Assembly (NCBI GenBank): GCA_900550235.1
Contig: URRQ01000009.1
Location: 1-62,701, forward strand
Origin: an uncultured Lachnospiraceae bacterium
Lineage (GTDB): Bacteria > Bacillota > Clostridia > Lachnospirales > Lachnospiraceae
Reading direction: 5' to 3'
Length of the DNA stretch: 62,701 nt
Both the position numbers and the translations under genes were made by a program. Positions 23,628-32,558 of this stretch are shown one piece after another (within the stretch, counting starts at the first letter, position 1; each line of letters begins with the position of its first letter). Under the pieces are notes generated by a model. The model was not told where the DNA came from and did no database searches. It was given only the letters and a program-made list of their open reading frames with translations.

Positions 23628-25118
23628 ATGCGGTTTCTTGAAATAAATGTGAAGAATTTCGGAAAAATCAGTGGGAAGAGATTAGAGTTTGGAGAAGGAC
23701 TCAATATTATATACGGAGAAAATGAATCTGGAAAAACGACACTCTATACATTTTTGAAAAGTATGTTGTTTGGAATGGAAAGAGGGAGAGGGCGTGCGGC
23801 TGCAAATGATGAATTTAGTCGTTATGAGCCTTGGGAAAATCCAAATTTTTATTCAGGTGTACTGAGATTTGAATGTGGAGGAAAACATTTTCGTTTAGAA
23901 AGACATTTTGATAAATACGCGAAAGCAGCTTCTCTAATCTGTGAGGATGACGGAGAAGAATTTTCTCTAGAGCATGGAGATTTGGAGATGCTTCTTGATG
24001 GATTGACACAGGAAGGATTTGAGAATACAGTTGCAATCGGGCAGTTAAAGACAGAAACAAATCAGAGCCTGGCGGCGAAACTTCAAGATTATGCGACGAA
24101 TTATTATTCCACAGGGAATGTAGAGATTCACTTGGAAGAAGCATTGAAGCATTTGAAAGAAAAACGAAAGAATGTGGAAAAACATTTTCGTGAAGAACTG
24201 ATTAAGGCAGATAGGAAGAGAGAACGAGTGACGTTAGAATCTTCTTATGTGTGGAGAGACATTCATAAATTAGAGCAGAAAATTTCTAATATCGAAGAAC
24301 AAATGGATGAAAAAATTCAAACGGAGCAGAAGACACAGGAGGCTCCAAGATGGAGAGTACATCCGTTTGAAGTGATTGGGATCTTAGGTTGCTTGATTGC
24401 CATTTTTCTTCTTGTTCCGGGGCCGTGGAATTATCTGATCATGATCGTAGGGGCGTTGGCAGAAGGAATTTATGTTTGGAACCGTACGAAAGATGGGAAG
24501 AAGAAAAAGAACGAGATAAAAGAAATCAATCGAGAGATGGAACAACTTCAATGGGAGAAAGATCATTTGACAGAAGCTTTGCGTGAGAAGCAGGTAGAGC
24601 ATAGCAATTTGGAGGAGTACTTGGAAGAACTGCAAGGAATGAGTGAAGAAAATAAAGACTGGGAGAAGAAACAGCAGGCGCTTGATCTTGCATCTAAAAA
24701 GCTTACAGAATTGTCCTATCAGATGCAAAAAACTCTCGGACATAATCTCAATGAAAAAGCTTCAGAAATCATAGAGTGTATTACAGGTGGAAAATACCAG
24801 CGACTTTTCATCAATGAAAATCTGCAGATGGAACTTTTGACCGAAGAGAAGAGAGTTCCGATCAACCGGGTAAGCCGGGGTACGATAGAACAAGTATATT
24901 TTTCACTTCGTATGGCGGCAGCAGACGTTCTTCATATAGAAGAAATGCCGATTATTTTGGATGATACCTTTGTGTTTTATGATGAGAAAAGATTGGAATA
25001 TATGCTGAAATGGCTTGCGAAAAGAAAGCGGCAAGTGCTGATTTTTACTTGCCAAAAGAGAGAAAAAGAGGTGCTTGATAAGTGCGGTATTGCGTATCAC
25101 AATATTGAATGGAAATAA
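23628..25118 (+). CDS. SbcC/YhaN-like ATPase with a membrane-spanning middle region
   Basis: A 496-residue SMC-like ATPase. Walker A is GENESGKTTL (about residue 30), the signature-like segment is VSRGTIEQVYFSLR near residue 415, Walker B is MPIILDDTFVFYDE near residue 440, and the H-loop region is QVLIFTCQKRE. Between the ATPase halves are two coiled coils (about 165-225 and 290-365) joined not by a CxxC zinc hook but by a hydrophobic stretch (about 247-282, IGILGCLIAIFLLVPGP then YLIMIVGALAEGIYVW) that reads as a membrane hairpin. SbcC proteins are normally about 1000 residues; this is half that. Membrane tethering, as in YhaN-type proteins, is the likely reading. Confidence 0.85.
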   Translation: MRFLEINVKNFGKISGKRLEFGEGLNIIYGENESGKTTLYTFLKSMLFGMERGRGRAAANDEFSRYEPWENPNFYSGVLRFECGGKHFRLERHFDKYAKAASLICEDDGEEFSLEHGDLEMLLDGLTQEGFENTVAIGQLKTETNQSLAAKLQDYATNYYSTGNVEIHLEEALKHLKEKRKNVEKHFREELIKADRKRERVTLESSYVWRDIHKLEQKISNIEEQMDEKIQTEQKTQEAPRWRVHPFEVIGILGCLIAIFLLVPGPWNYLIMIVGALAEGIYVWNRTKDGKKKKNEIKEINREMEQLQWEKDHLTEALREKQVEHSNLEEYLEELQGMSEENKDWEKKQQALDLASKKLTELSYQMQKTLGHNLNEKASEIIECITGGKYQRLFINENLQMELLTEEKRVPINRVSRGTIEQVYFSLRMAAADVLHIEEMPIILDDTFVFYDEKRLEYMLKWLAKRKRQVLIFTCQKREKEVLDKCGIAYHNIEWK

Positions 25119-25121
25119 AAA

Positions 25122-25160
25122 AACGTTATGCAGACGGGCGGTGGCTGCATAACGTTTTTT
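25122..25160. terminator. Bidirectional terminator between the SbcC-like gene and prs
   Basis: AACGTTATGCAG / CTGCATAACGTT, perfect 12-base arms, with T6 on the plus strand and T6 on the minus strand. Confidence 0.88.
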
Positions 25161-25172
25161 GTTTGGAATTGA

Positions 25173-26360
25173 TTATTGAATCTTTTCTCCGCGTTTGTAT
25201 CTTTCTACTACGTTCTGGATACGTTCATTTGGATCCAAAAGGCTGCTGATAGAACCATCATGATTCAATGTATCGATCATAAGAGCGATATATTTGCTCA
25301 TATCACAGTTGATGTAATATGGTTTGCTTAACAGTTCCGGTGTCTGGTAGATTAAGTTTGTTGTTAAAATACCATGAATGATACCTTCTTCGTAAGCTTT
25401 ATCAAATTTTGCAAGACCATTTGTAAAGAGACCAAATGTTGCGGCAGCAAAAATACGTTTTGCTTTTCTTGCTTTTAACTGTTTTGCAACGTCAATGATA
25501 CTATCTCCGGAAGAAATCATATCGTCGATGATAATAACATCTTTTCCTTCGACATCAGAACCTAAGAATTCGTGTGCGACGATAGGGTTACGTCCGTCTA
25601 CAATTCTTGTATAGTCACGACGTTTGTAGAACATACCCATATCCAATCCAAGAACGTTTGCGAGATAAATAGCACGTCCTGTAGCTCCTTCGTCCGGGCT
25701 GATTGCCATCATATGTTTGCTGTCAATCTGAAGATCCGGTACAGTACGGAGAAGTCCTTTTACAAATTGATATGTTGGACGAACTGTTTCAAATCCGCTA
25801 AGAGGGATTGCGTTTTGTACTCTTGGGTCATGTGCGTCAAAAGTAATGATATTATCTACGCCCATGCTTACAAGTTCTTGAAGCGCTAAAGCACAGTCAA
25901 GAGATTCACGTCCGCTTCTTTTGTGCTGGCGGCTTTCATATAAGAAAGGCATAATAACATTGATACGTCTTGCTTTTCCGCCGATTGCAGCAATGGCTCT
26001 TTTTAAGTTCTGATAGTGGTCGTCCGGTGACATACGATTTTCATGTCCGGAAAGAGAATATTTAATATTGTAATTACATACATCCACCATCAAATACAAG
26101 TCTTTTCCTCGTACAGATTCGTTGATGATTCCTTTTGCTTCTCCGGAACCAAATCTTGGTACCTGAGCATCGATGATGTAAGAATCTTTTAAGTATCCAT
26201 TGAATACTTCAGAATCTGTAATTTCGTCTGCTTTTTCCTTACGCCATTTTACAAGGTAATCGTTGACTTTGGCACAGCGGTCTTTGCAGCCGATTAATGG
26301 AATGATTCCAAGTGCTCCTACTGGAATGTTTTCATAATTGAGATCTTTACGGTGTAACAT
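25173..26360 (-). CDS. prs: Ribose-phosphate pyrophosphokinase (PRPP synthetase), long clostridial form
   Basis: Makes PRPP from ribose 5-phosphate and ATP for nucleotide, histidine and tryptophan synthesis. The 395-residue protein is about 80 residues longer than the usual 315, with an extra N-terminal region (residues 1-75) before the first phosphoribosyltransferase-like domain. Motifs are PFLYESRQHKRSGRESL (ATP-binding loop region), FDAHDPRVQNAIP, ISPDEGATGRA, and the PRPP loop KDVIIIDDMISSGDSI. GGAGGAACACTA upstream is the ribosome binding site. The start ATG shares one base with the stop of the helicase-loader gene, so translation is coupled to replication genes. Confidence 0.93.
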   Translation of the reverse strand: MLHRKDLNYENIPVGALGIIPLIGCKDRCAKVNDYLVKWRKEKADEITDSEVFNGYLKDSYIIDAQVPRFGSGEAKGIINESVRGKDLYLMVDVCNYNIKYSLSGHENRMSPDDHYQNLKRAIAAIGGKARRINVIMPFLYESRQHKRSGRESLDCALALQELVSMGVDNIITFDAHDPRVQNAIPLSGFETVRPTYQFVKGLLRTVPDLQIDSKHMMAISPDEGATGRAIYLANVLGLDMGMFYKRRDYTRIVDGRNPIVAHEFLGSDVEGKDVIIIDDMISSGDSIIDVAKQLKARKAKRIFAAATFGLFTNGLAKFDKAYEEGIIHGILTTNLIYQTPELLSKPYYINCDMSKYIALMIDTLNHDGSISSLLDPNERIQNVVERYKRGEKIQ

Positions 26361-27355
26361 TAGTGTTCCTCCCTATTCATTAGTTTCTTTTTAATGCGAA
26401 TGTCATCGCCAATTAATTTGAGCATCCTGTAGTTACTTGTTATGCGAGAGAATGTACGTTCAGAATAGTACTCTACAAAGGTATCTAATGCAAGGTTCGT
26501 AGAAATAATTGTAGATTTTCTTCTGAGAAGCCGTTCATTCAAGCATAGGAACAACCGGGATGTAGTAAATGCGTTAGGAAGCTCTGTTCCCAGGTCGTCA
26601 ATGATGAGTAAATCGCAGTCAAAGATATGAGCGTTCATAGCTTCGGCCGCATCATCTTTTCCGAATTTACTTTTTTCGAAGATGTCGAATAATTCAAAAG
26701 CGGTAAAGTAAATGACGGAATAAGTTTTATCAATCAATTCCTTGGCAATACAGTTGGAGAGAAATGTTTTTCCGACTCCCGTATCTCCATAAAGGAATAA
26801 ATTGCGAGGTTCTTCACCAAAATGCTCTGCGAATTGTCTGCAGACTGCAAGTGCTTCGCGCATTGTGGTAAGAGAGCTTCGTCCGGTTTTTGGATCCACA
26901 TAATTATCGGAGTAGTAATCCAGACGAAAGGTATCAAAATTTTCTTTTTTAAGAATTTCTTTTAAATTCGATTGCGCATAAAGCAACTCAATAGTTGCTT
27001 TTTTGAAACAAGCACATTTTTTATTGCCAATATATCCGGTATCTTTACATAAAGGACAATCATAAGATTCTTCCAAGTAATATTCCGGATAACCATATTC
27101 TTTTAGAAGAGCTGATTTTTCTTGTCGAAGCGCTCCAATCTGCGAGCGGAGCGTATCCAAAGCGCTTGTATCGCCATCTAAAAGTTTTTTTGCTTGTTGC
27201 ACACTAAGAAAAGAAATGGAGTTTTCCAATTCCTTTACTTTCGGTATTTTATCATAGATTTCTTTGTAGTGCTGAAGTAAAACAGTCTGATTGCGCAGCT
27301 GCTTTTCTTCGTAACTGCGCATGATCAGATCATATTGAGCATTCGTTAGTGCCAC
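26360..27355 (-). CDS. DnaC/DnaI-like replicative helicase loader
   Basis: A 331-residue AAA+ ATPase that should load the DnaB-type helicase at the origin and at restart sites. The N-terminal domain has a coiled region and a CPLCKDTGYIGNKKCACF zinc motif (near residues 100-117), like the zinc-binding N-domain of Bacillus DnaI. Walker A is GDTGVGKTFLSNCIAKE near residue 190, Walker B is CDLLIIDDLGTE near residue 247, and the sensor region is STNLALDTFVEYYSERTFSRI. It lies 12 bases downstream of the DnaD-like gene and is co-transcribed with it and prs. Confidence 0.92.
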   Translation of the reverse strand: MALTNAQYDLIMRSYEEKQLRNQTVLLQHYKEIYDKIPKVKELENSISFLSVQQAKKLLDGDTSALDTLRSQIGALRQEKSALLKEYGYPEYYLEESYDCPLCKDTGYIGNKKCACFKKATIELLYAQSNLKEILKKENFDTFRLDYYSDNYVDPKTGRSSLTTMREALAVCRQFAEHFGEEPRNLFLYGDTGVGKTFLSNCIAKELIDKTYSVIYFTAFELFDIFEKSKFGKDDAAEAMNAHIFDCDLLIIDDLGTELPNAFTTSRLFLCLNERLLRRKSTIISTNLALDTFVEYYSERTFSRITSNYRMLKLIGDDIRIKKKLMNREEH

Positions 27356-27367
27356 GATAATCTCCCT

Positions 27368-28408
27368 TTACTGACTTAAGAGTTGTTTTTCTAAAGAATC
27401 ATAGTCGTAAGTACGACCTTCAAAGTTGTTGAATTTATTTTTACCGGAAGAACGGGATTCGGACTTTCTTGAAGCAACAGTTTGCTTATGTGCCAAATCA
27501 AGACGATCCAAATCAGATAAATGATGGACATTGGAAGTTCTCCACTTTTTTAAAATAGAGTCTGCATATTCGAAATTTGGCTGATGAAGTTTGGCCATTG
27601 TTCGATTACAAGCTTCTATCACAATGTCCAATGTAAATCCATACTCAGATGTCCATTTGTTAATATATGTAAGTTCCGGTGCTGCAGGCCCTCTTCCTTT
27701 GATCCCGAATGCATTTAAAACGGAATAACAGTTTTTGTTATAAAAAGAAGAATGGTTTTTTGCCTGATCTACAGTTGAAATGTTAGCTTCGGACCACGCA
27801 AGAGCAACTTTTTGAATATAATGCATACTTTTATGACCATTTTCTACACAATATTCAATTAGATACTCTACCAGGTCTGCTGAAAAATGAAGCCCATCAT
27901 AAAAATAGTTAATTGTTTCTATATCTTTTGGAGAAAGTGTTTTCCCAAGATACTGTTCCGCAACAAAAAGCAGAGACTTCAATTCCTTACGATTGCGAAA
28001 TGGTTCGATATTTGTAGGCTCTGAAGGGGAAGGTTCAGAAGCAATAACTTTTGCAGGAACAGGTTCGGGAATTGTTTCTATAACCGCCTCTTCTACAGTT
28101 GCCTCTTCTACAGATGCAGATCCCATAGCAATTCCGCTGATATTGCCACTGGCATCATATTCAATTCCAAGAAGTCCTTCTTTCTGCCAATAATTCAATG
28201 CCCTTAAAATATCTTTTTCTGTATTTTGCAGGCAATCCGCAATCGTTGAGATTGTAAGAGGCATACATGGATTGTGCAAATGGCGAAGCAAGAATAAATA
28301 AACCTTCACAAATTCTCCATTAGCATCTACCATATGCTGATCTATAAATTCATTCTCGATCAAAGTCGAGTCCGTCTGAAATTGATTGCGTAATTTTAAA
28401 GTTTTCAT
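27368..28408 (-). CDS. DnaD-domain primosome protein
   Basis: A 346-residue protein with an N-terminal winged-helix region (about 1-95), an acidic, proline-rich linker with many Glu/Thr/Val (about 100-140), and a C-terminal DnaB_2/DnaD domain (about 145-300) containing the YxxxWxxxG-like segment KVALAWSEANIS. These proteins act with the helicase loader in origin remodelling and replication restart. The gene heads the dnaD-dnaC-prs operon. Its ribosome binding site (GAAGGGATAGAAGATACA) is weak. A promoter and a DnaA-box cluster lie immediately upstream. Confidence 0.9.
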   Translation of the reverse strand: MKTLKLRNQFQTDSTLIENEFIDQHMVDANGEFVKVYLFLLRHLHNPCMPLTISTIADCLQNTEKDILRALNYWQKEGLLGIEYDASGNISGIAMGSASVEEATVEEAVIETIPEPVPAKVIASEPSPSEPTNIEPFRNRKELKSLLFVAEQYLGKTLSPKDIETINYFYDGLHFSADLVEYLIEYCVENGHKSMHYIQKVALAWSEANISTVDQAKNHSSFYNKNCYSVLNAFGIKGRGPAAPELTYINKWTSEYGFTLDIVIEACNRTMAKLHQPNFEYADSILKKWRTSNVHHLSDLDRLDLAHKQTVASRKSESRSSGKNKFNNFEGRTYDYDSLEKQLLSQ

Positions 28409-28457
28409 TGTATCTTCTATCCCTTCAATTATAAATATACTCTGCTTGTGTATGCGT

Positions 28458-28485
28458 ATTATAACACCAGAATTGTTTGGGACAA
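28458..28485 (-). promoter_or_regulatory. Promoter of the dnaD-dnaC-prs operon
   Basis: On the minus strand TTGTCC (28480-28485) and TATAAT (28458-28463) are separated by 16 bases. The DnaA-box cluster begins 11 bases upstream of the -35 box. Confidence 0.65.
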
Positions 28486-28495
28486 AGAACTTTTA

Positions 28496-28548
28496 CGTGG
28501 AAAACCCAGCTTTTTTGTGGATAAAAAAATTGGGGATAATGGGGATAA
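28496..28548 (-). promoter_or_regulatory. Cluster of four DnaA-box-like 9-mers upstream of the helicase-loader operon
   Basis: On the minus strand the boxes read TTATCCCCA (28540-28548), TTATCCCCA (28531-28539), TTATCCACA (28516-28524, exact consensus) and TTTTCCACG (28496-28504), all in the same orientation. Four related 9-mers within 53 bases in an intergenic gap are unlikely by chance. They sit just upstream of the dnaD promoter and abut the murC stop codon, so DnaA may control this operon or be titrated here. No origin genes (dnaA, dnaN) are in the window. Confidence 0.6.
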
Positions 28549-29928
28549 CTATTGGGAAAGAATGGATTCTCCAACGTTTACAACGTCTCCGGCCCCCATA
28601 GTTATCAACAAATCACCGTGGATACATTTTTCCATGACAAATTTTTCTACATCAGAAAAACTTGGGAAGTAATATACATCTGCTCCGGATTTTTTCAATT
28701 CTTCTGCCAAAAGTTCCGAAGACATTCCCAAAGTGTCTGTTTCTCGTGCGGCATAGATATCAACAAGAATGATATGATCTGCAAGAGAAAGTGCTTCTGC
28801 AAATTCATGGAAGAATGCTTTTGTACGTGTATAAGTATGAGGCTGGAAAATACACCATGTCTCTCTGTGTGGATAATGATTCACAGAAGTCAGAGTTGCT
28901 TTAATCTCTGTTGGATGGTGTGCATAATCGTCAATAATCGTTACGCCATTTTTTTCGCCCTTGTATTCAAAACGTCGGTTTGTTCCTGTGAAAGATAGAA
29001 GTCCTTTTTGAATAGCTTCCATAGGAACAGCTGTAAGTTCACCGGCTGCAATGGCGGAGAGTGCATTGGAAACATTGTGGTCTCCGGTTACAGAAAGTGT
29101 AATGTGTGCTGCAAATTCGCCATAGCGGTAGAAATCAAAAGAAGTACGTCCCATGTCATCGTAAGTGATATTTTGAGCAGAATAATCTGCACATTCTGTC
29201 AAGCCATAGGTGATGACGCGGCAGGAAAGACCTTCTGTGATCGTATCCATTTTTTCGATTTCACGATTGATAATAAGAGTACCGTCTTCTGGAAGAAGTT
29301 TTGCAAATTCGTGGAAAGAATTGCGAATATCATCAATATCTTTGAAGAAATCCATATGATCTTCTTCTACGTTTAGGATAATGCTGATCTTTGGAAAGAA
29401 ATGTAAGAAACTATTCGTGTATTCGCAAGCTTCTGTAACGAATACGTCGGAATTTCCTACACGGATATTGCCATTGATGGCTTTTAAAATTCCACCGACA
29501 GAAATTGTCGGGTCTTTTTCTCCTGCCAAAAGAACGTGGGACAGCATGGAAGTTGTTGTGGTTTTTCCATGAGTTCCGGCTACTGCAATCGGTGTTTTAT
29601 AGTTTAACATAAGCTGACCTAAAAGCTCAGCTCTTGTAAGCATAGGAATATTTTTCCGCTTTACTTCTTTGAATTCTTCATTATCTTCGTGAATAGCTGC
29701 AGTATAAACGACAACGTCGATTCCATCAATGATATTGGATGCTTTTTGACCGTAAAATACAGTAGCGCCTTTTTCAGTTAAGTGATCTGTCAGGGCAGAT
29801 TCTTTATTATCTGAGCCGGAAACGGTAAATCCTTCTTTTAAGAGGATTTCTGCAAGTCCGCTCATGCTGATGCCACCAATACCTATAAAATGCACATGGA
29901 TCGGCGTCTGAAAATTTATTTTATACAT
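28549..29928 (-). CDS. murC: UDP-N-acetylmuramate-L-alanine ligase
   Basis: Adds L-alanine to UDP-MurNAc, the first peptide step of peptidoglycan synthesis. The 459-residue protein has the N-terminal Rossmann motif HFIGIGGISMSGLAE, the Mur ligase P-loop GTHGKTTTTSML (about residue 109), the central EACEYTNSFLHFFP and NVEEDHMDFF motifs, and the C-terminal domain with DDYAHHPTEIKATL and FQPHTYTRTKAF. The start is the ATG at 29928, eight bases after AGGAAG; an in-frame GTG lies nine bases earlier. It is a single-gene transcript with its own promoter. Confidence 0.96.
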   Translation of the reverse strand: MYKINFQTPIHVHFIGIGGISMSGLAEILLKEGFTVSGSDNKESALTDHLTEKGATVFYGQKASNIIDGIDVVVYTAAIHEDNEEFKEVKRKNIPMLTRAELLGQLMLNYKTPIAVAGTHGKTTTTSMLSHVLLAGEKDPTISVGGILKAINGNIRVGNSDVFVTEACEYTNSFLHFFPKISIILNVEEDHMDFFKDIDDIRNSFHEFAKLLPEDGTLIINREIEKMDTITEGLSCRVITYGLTECADYSAQNITYDDMGRTSFDFYRYGEFAAHITLSVTGDHNVSNALSAIAAGELTAVPMEAIQKGLLSFTGTNRRFEYKGEKNGVTIIDDYAHHPTEIKATLTSVNHYPHRETWCIFQPHTYTRTKAFFHEFAEALSLADHIILVDIYAARETDTLGMSSELLAEELKKSGADVYYFPSFSDVEKFVMEKCIHGDLLITMGAGDVVNVGESILSQ

Positions 29929-29990
29929 AAAATACACTTCCTATTCTATTTTTTTTCACTTTTTAATCATATTTTCCCATTTACTCTTAT

Positions 29991-30019
29991 ATTATAACTA
30001 TTGTATGGAAAAAAGCCAA
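29991..30019 (-). promoter_or_regulatory. SigA-type promoter of murC
   Basis: On the minus strand TTGGCT (30014-30019) and TATAAT (29991-29996) have a 17-base spacer. The rest of the gap to glgC (30020-30145) is AT-rich; TTCACT-N17-TGTAAT near 30084-30112 is a possible glgC promoter. Confidence 0.7.
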
Positions 30020-30145
30020 GCCATTTCCTTTTGTTATATTTAGATAAAAAAATTCAAAATTATGAAAAATATTTGTAAAAAATGTTCACTAAATGAAATG
30101 GTTATGCTGTAATGATAACACTATTACTGGAAGAGGGGCGATGAC

Positions 30146-31416
30146 ATGATAAAAAAAGAAATGATTGCGATGCTGTTGGCAGGTGGACAAGGCAGTCGTC
30201 TTGGTGTCCTGACTGCAAAAGTGGCAAAGCCCGCAGTTGCTTTTGGCGGTAAATACAGAATTATTGATTTTCCGCTAAGTAACTGTATCAATTCGGGAAT
30301 TGATACAGTCGGAGTATTGACACAGTATCAGCCATTACGACTGAATACACATATTGGAATCGGAACCCGTGGGATTTGGATCGTAACGTAGGAGGCGTAA
30401 CAGTATTGCCGCCGTACGAGAAGAGTACAAGCAGTGAATGGTACACAGGTACGGCAAATGCGATTTACCAGAATTTAGATTATATGGAAACATACAATCC
30501 GGATTATGTTTTGATTTTATCTGGTGATCATATTTATAAAATGGATTATGAGGTTATGCTTGATTTTCATAAAGAAAACAATGCAGACGTTACGATTGCA
30601 GCAATGCCTGTTCCGATTGAGGAAGCAAGCAGATTTGGAATTGTAATTACAGATAGTGAAAAGAAGATTGAAGACTTTGAAGAGAAACCGAAGAATCCGA
30701 GAAGTAACCTTGCGTCTATGGGAATCTACATATTTAGTTGGCCGGTACTTCGGGATGCGTTAAAAGAATTATCCAGTCAGCCAAATTGTGATTTTGGAAA
30801 ACATATTATTCCATATTGTCATCAAAATCATAAAAGACTGTTTGCATATGAGTATAATGGTTATTGGAAAGATGTAGGAACATTAAGCTCTTATTGGGAG
30901 GCCAATATGGAGCTGATCGATATTATTCCGGAGTTTAATTTATATGAAGAATTTTGGAAGATATATACAAATTCCGGTTCACTTCCACCGCAATATGTTT
31001 CTGAAAACTCAGTGGTGGAGAGAAGTATCATCTGCAACGGTGCGGATATTTACGGAGAAGTACATAATTCAATTATTGGCTCCGGCGTAACAGTTGGAAA
31101 AGGAACAGTAATCCGGGATTCCATTGTTATGAGCGATACTAAGTTTGGTGAAAATTGCGTGGTAGATAAAGCAATCATCGCAGAAGATGTCGTGATTGGA
31201 GACAATGTTACACTCGGAATAGGAAGTGATGTACCGAATAAAGTGAGACCGGATATTTACAATTCGGGTCTTGTGACGATCGGTGAGAAGACAGTCATTC
31301 CGTCAGATGTCCAAATCGGAAAAAATACCGCCCTTAGTGGTGTTACATCCAAAGAAGATTATGTGGGTGGAGTGCTTGAAAGTGGTGAAACATTAATAAA
31401 GGCAGGTGACATGTAG
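30146..31416 (+). pseudogene. glgC: Glucose-1-phosphate adenylyltransferase, interrupted by a one-base frameshift
   Basis: ADP-glucose pyrophosphorylase makes the donor for glycogen synthesis. The first frame (30146-30391) has the signature MLLAGGQGSRLGVLTAKVAKPAVAFGGKYRIIDF and ends in NTHIGIGTRGIWIVT-stop; the second frame continues from about 30369 with WDLDRNVGGVTVLPPY, sugar-phosphate-binding residues and the left-handed beta-helix repeats of the C-terminus. Restoring one base at the CCC run (30366-30368) would rejoin the frames as GIG-x-PWDLDRN, the family sequence. It is either a real disruption, a phase-variable tract (unlikely at only three bases) or a sequencing or assembly error. 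The stop is one base before glgD. Confidence 0.9.
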
Positions 31417-31417
31417 T

Positions 31418-32536
31418 ATGAAAGCAGTAGGAGTTGTTTTGGCAGGTGGAAATAGCCACAAGATGCGGGAATTGACACATCGTCGTGCAGTTGCAGCTAT
31501 GCCAATATCAGGAAGTTATAGATGCATTGATTTTGTACTCAGCAACATGACGAATTCTCATGTTCAAAAAGTGGCAGTATTGACACAGTACAATTCAAGA
31601 TCATTGAACGAACATTTGAATTCCTCCAAATGGTGGAATTTTGGAAGAAAACAAGGAGGATTATTCGTATTTACACCAACGATTACGAATGATAATGGGT
31701 ACTGGTACAGAGGAACCGCAGATGCGATTTATCAGAACCTTGATTTCTTAAAAAGATGTCATGAACCATATGTAATCATTGCTTCAGCAGATGCTGTATA
31801 TAAATTAGATTACAATGAGGTACTGGATTACCATATCAAGAAGAATGCAGATATTACAGTTGTATGTAAAGATTTAGAACCGGGAGAAGATGCGAGTCGT
31901 TTTGGAACGATCAAGATGGATGAAGAGTGTCGTATTCATGAATTCGAAGAAAAGCCAATGGTGGCAAATTCACATACGATTTCTACCGGAATCTATGTTC
32001 TTAGAAGAAGACAACTGATTGATTTGATCGAGAGATGTGCCGAAGAAGATCGGCATGATTTTGTAACAGATATTTTAATCCGTTATAAGAATTTGAAAAA
32101 GATTTATGGCTATAAGATGAAGAATTACTGGAGCAATATAGCAACAGTAGATTCATATTATCAAACGAATATGGATTTCCTAAAACCGGAGATTAGAGAA
32201 TACTTCTTCAAGCAATTGCCGGGAGTGTATTCAAAAGTATCTGATCTGCCGCCGGCAAAATATAATCCGGGTGCGGTTGTAAAGAATAGTCTTGTGGCAA
32301 GTGGATCAATTATCAACGGAACGGTTGAGAATTCTGTATTATTTAAAAAAGTATTTGTCGGAAACAATTGTGTAATCAAGAATTCCATTATTTTGAATGA
32401 TGTATATCTTGGCGATAATACATATATTGAAAATTGTATTGTGGAAAGTCGAGACACAATTCGGGCAAACACTCGCCACGTTGGAGAAAACGGCGTGAAA
32501 GTGGTTGTAGAGGAAAGCGAGAGATACGCATTGTAA
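31418..32536 (+). CDS. glgD: GlgD-type glucose-1-phosphate adenylyltransferase subunit
   Basis: A 372-residue paralogue of GlgC, the regulatory subunit of the heteromeric ADP-glucose pyrophosphorylase in Firmicutes. The N-terminal motif is degenerate (VVLAGGNSHKMRELTHRRAVAAMPISGSYRCIDF), the nucleotidyltransferase core is recognisable (YRGTADAIYQNLDFL), and the C-terminus has hexapeptide repeats (INGTVENSVLFKKVFVGNNCVIKNS). In Bacillus, GlgD does not work well without GlgC, so the upstream frameshift matters. The start at 31418 follows GCAGGTGAC in the 3' end of glgC. spoVG follows by 22 bases. Confidence 0.93.
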   Translation: MKAVGVVLAGGNSHKMRELTHRRAVAAMPISGSYRCIDFVLSNMTNSHVQKVAVLTQYNSRSLNEHLNSSKWWNFGRKQGGLFVFTPTITNDNGYWYRGTADAIYQNLDFLKRCHEPYVIIASADAVYKLDYNEVLDYHIKKNADITVVCKDLEPGEDASRFGTIKMDEECRIHEFEEKPMVANSHTISTGIYVLRRRQLIDLIERCAEEDRHDFVTDILIRYKNLKKIYGYKMKNYWSNIATVDSYYQTNMDFLKPEIREYFFKQLPGVYSKVSDLPPAKYNPGAVVKNSLVASGSIINGTVENSVLFKKVFVGNNCVIKNSIILNDVYLGDNTYIENCIVESRDTIRANTRHVGENGVKVVVEESERYAL

Positions 32537-32558
32537 TAAATAGAGGGAGGCAAAAGAT

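Noticed and set aside
28552..29572. Plus-strand open frames opposite murC
   Set aside because: Antisense shadows rich in Cys/Phe/Ile with no ribosome binding sites; murC is unambiguous.
30146..30391. An independent 81-residue gene before glgD
   Set aside because: It is the 5' part of glgC; the rest continues in another frame with family-typical sequence.
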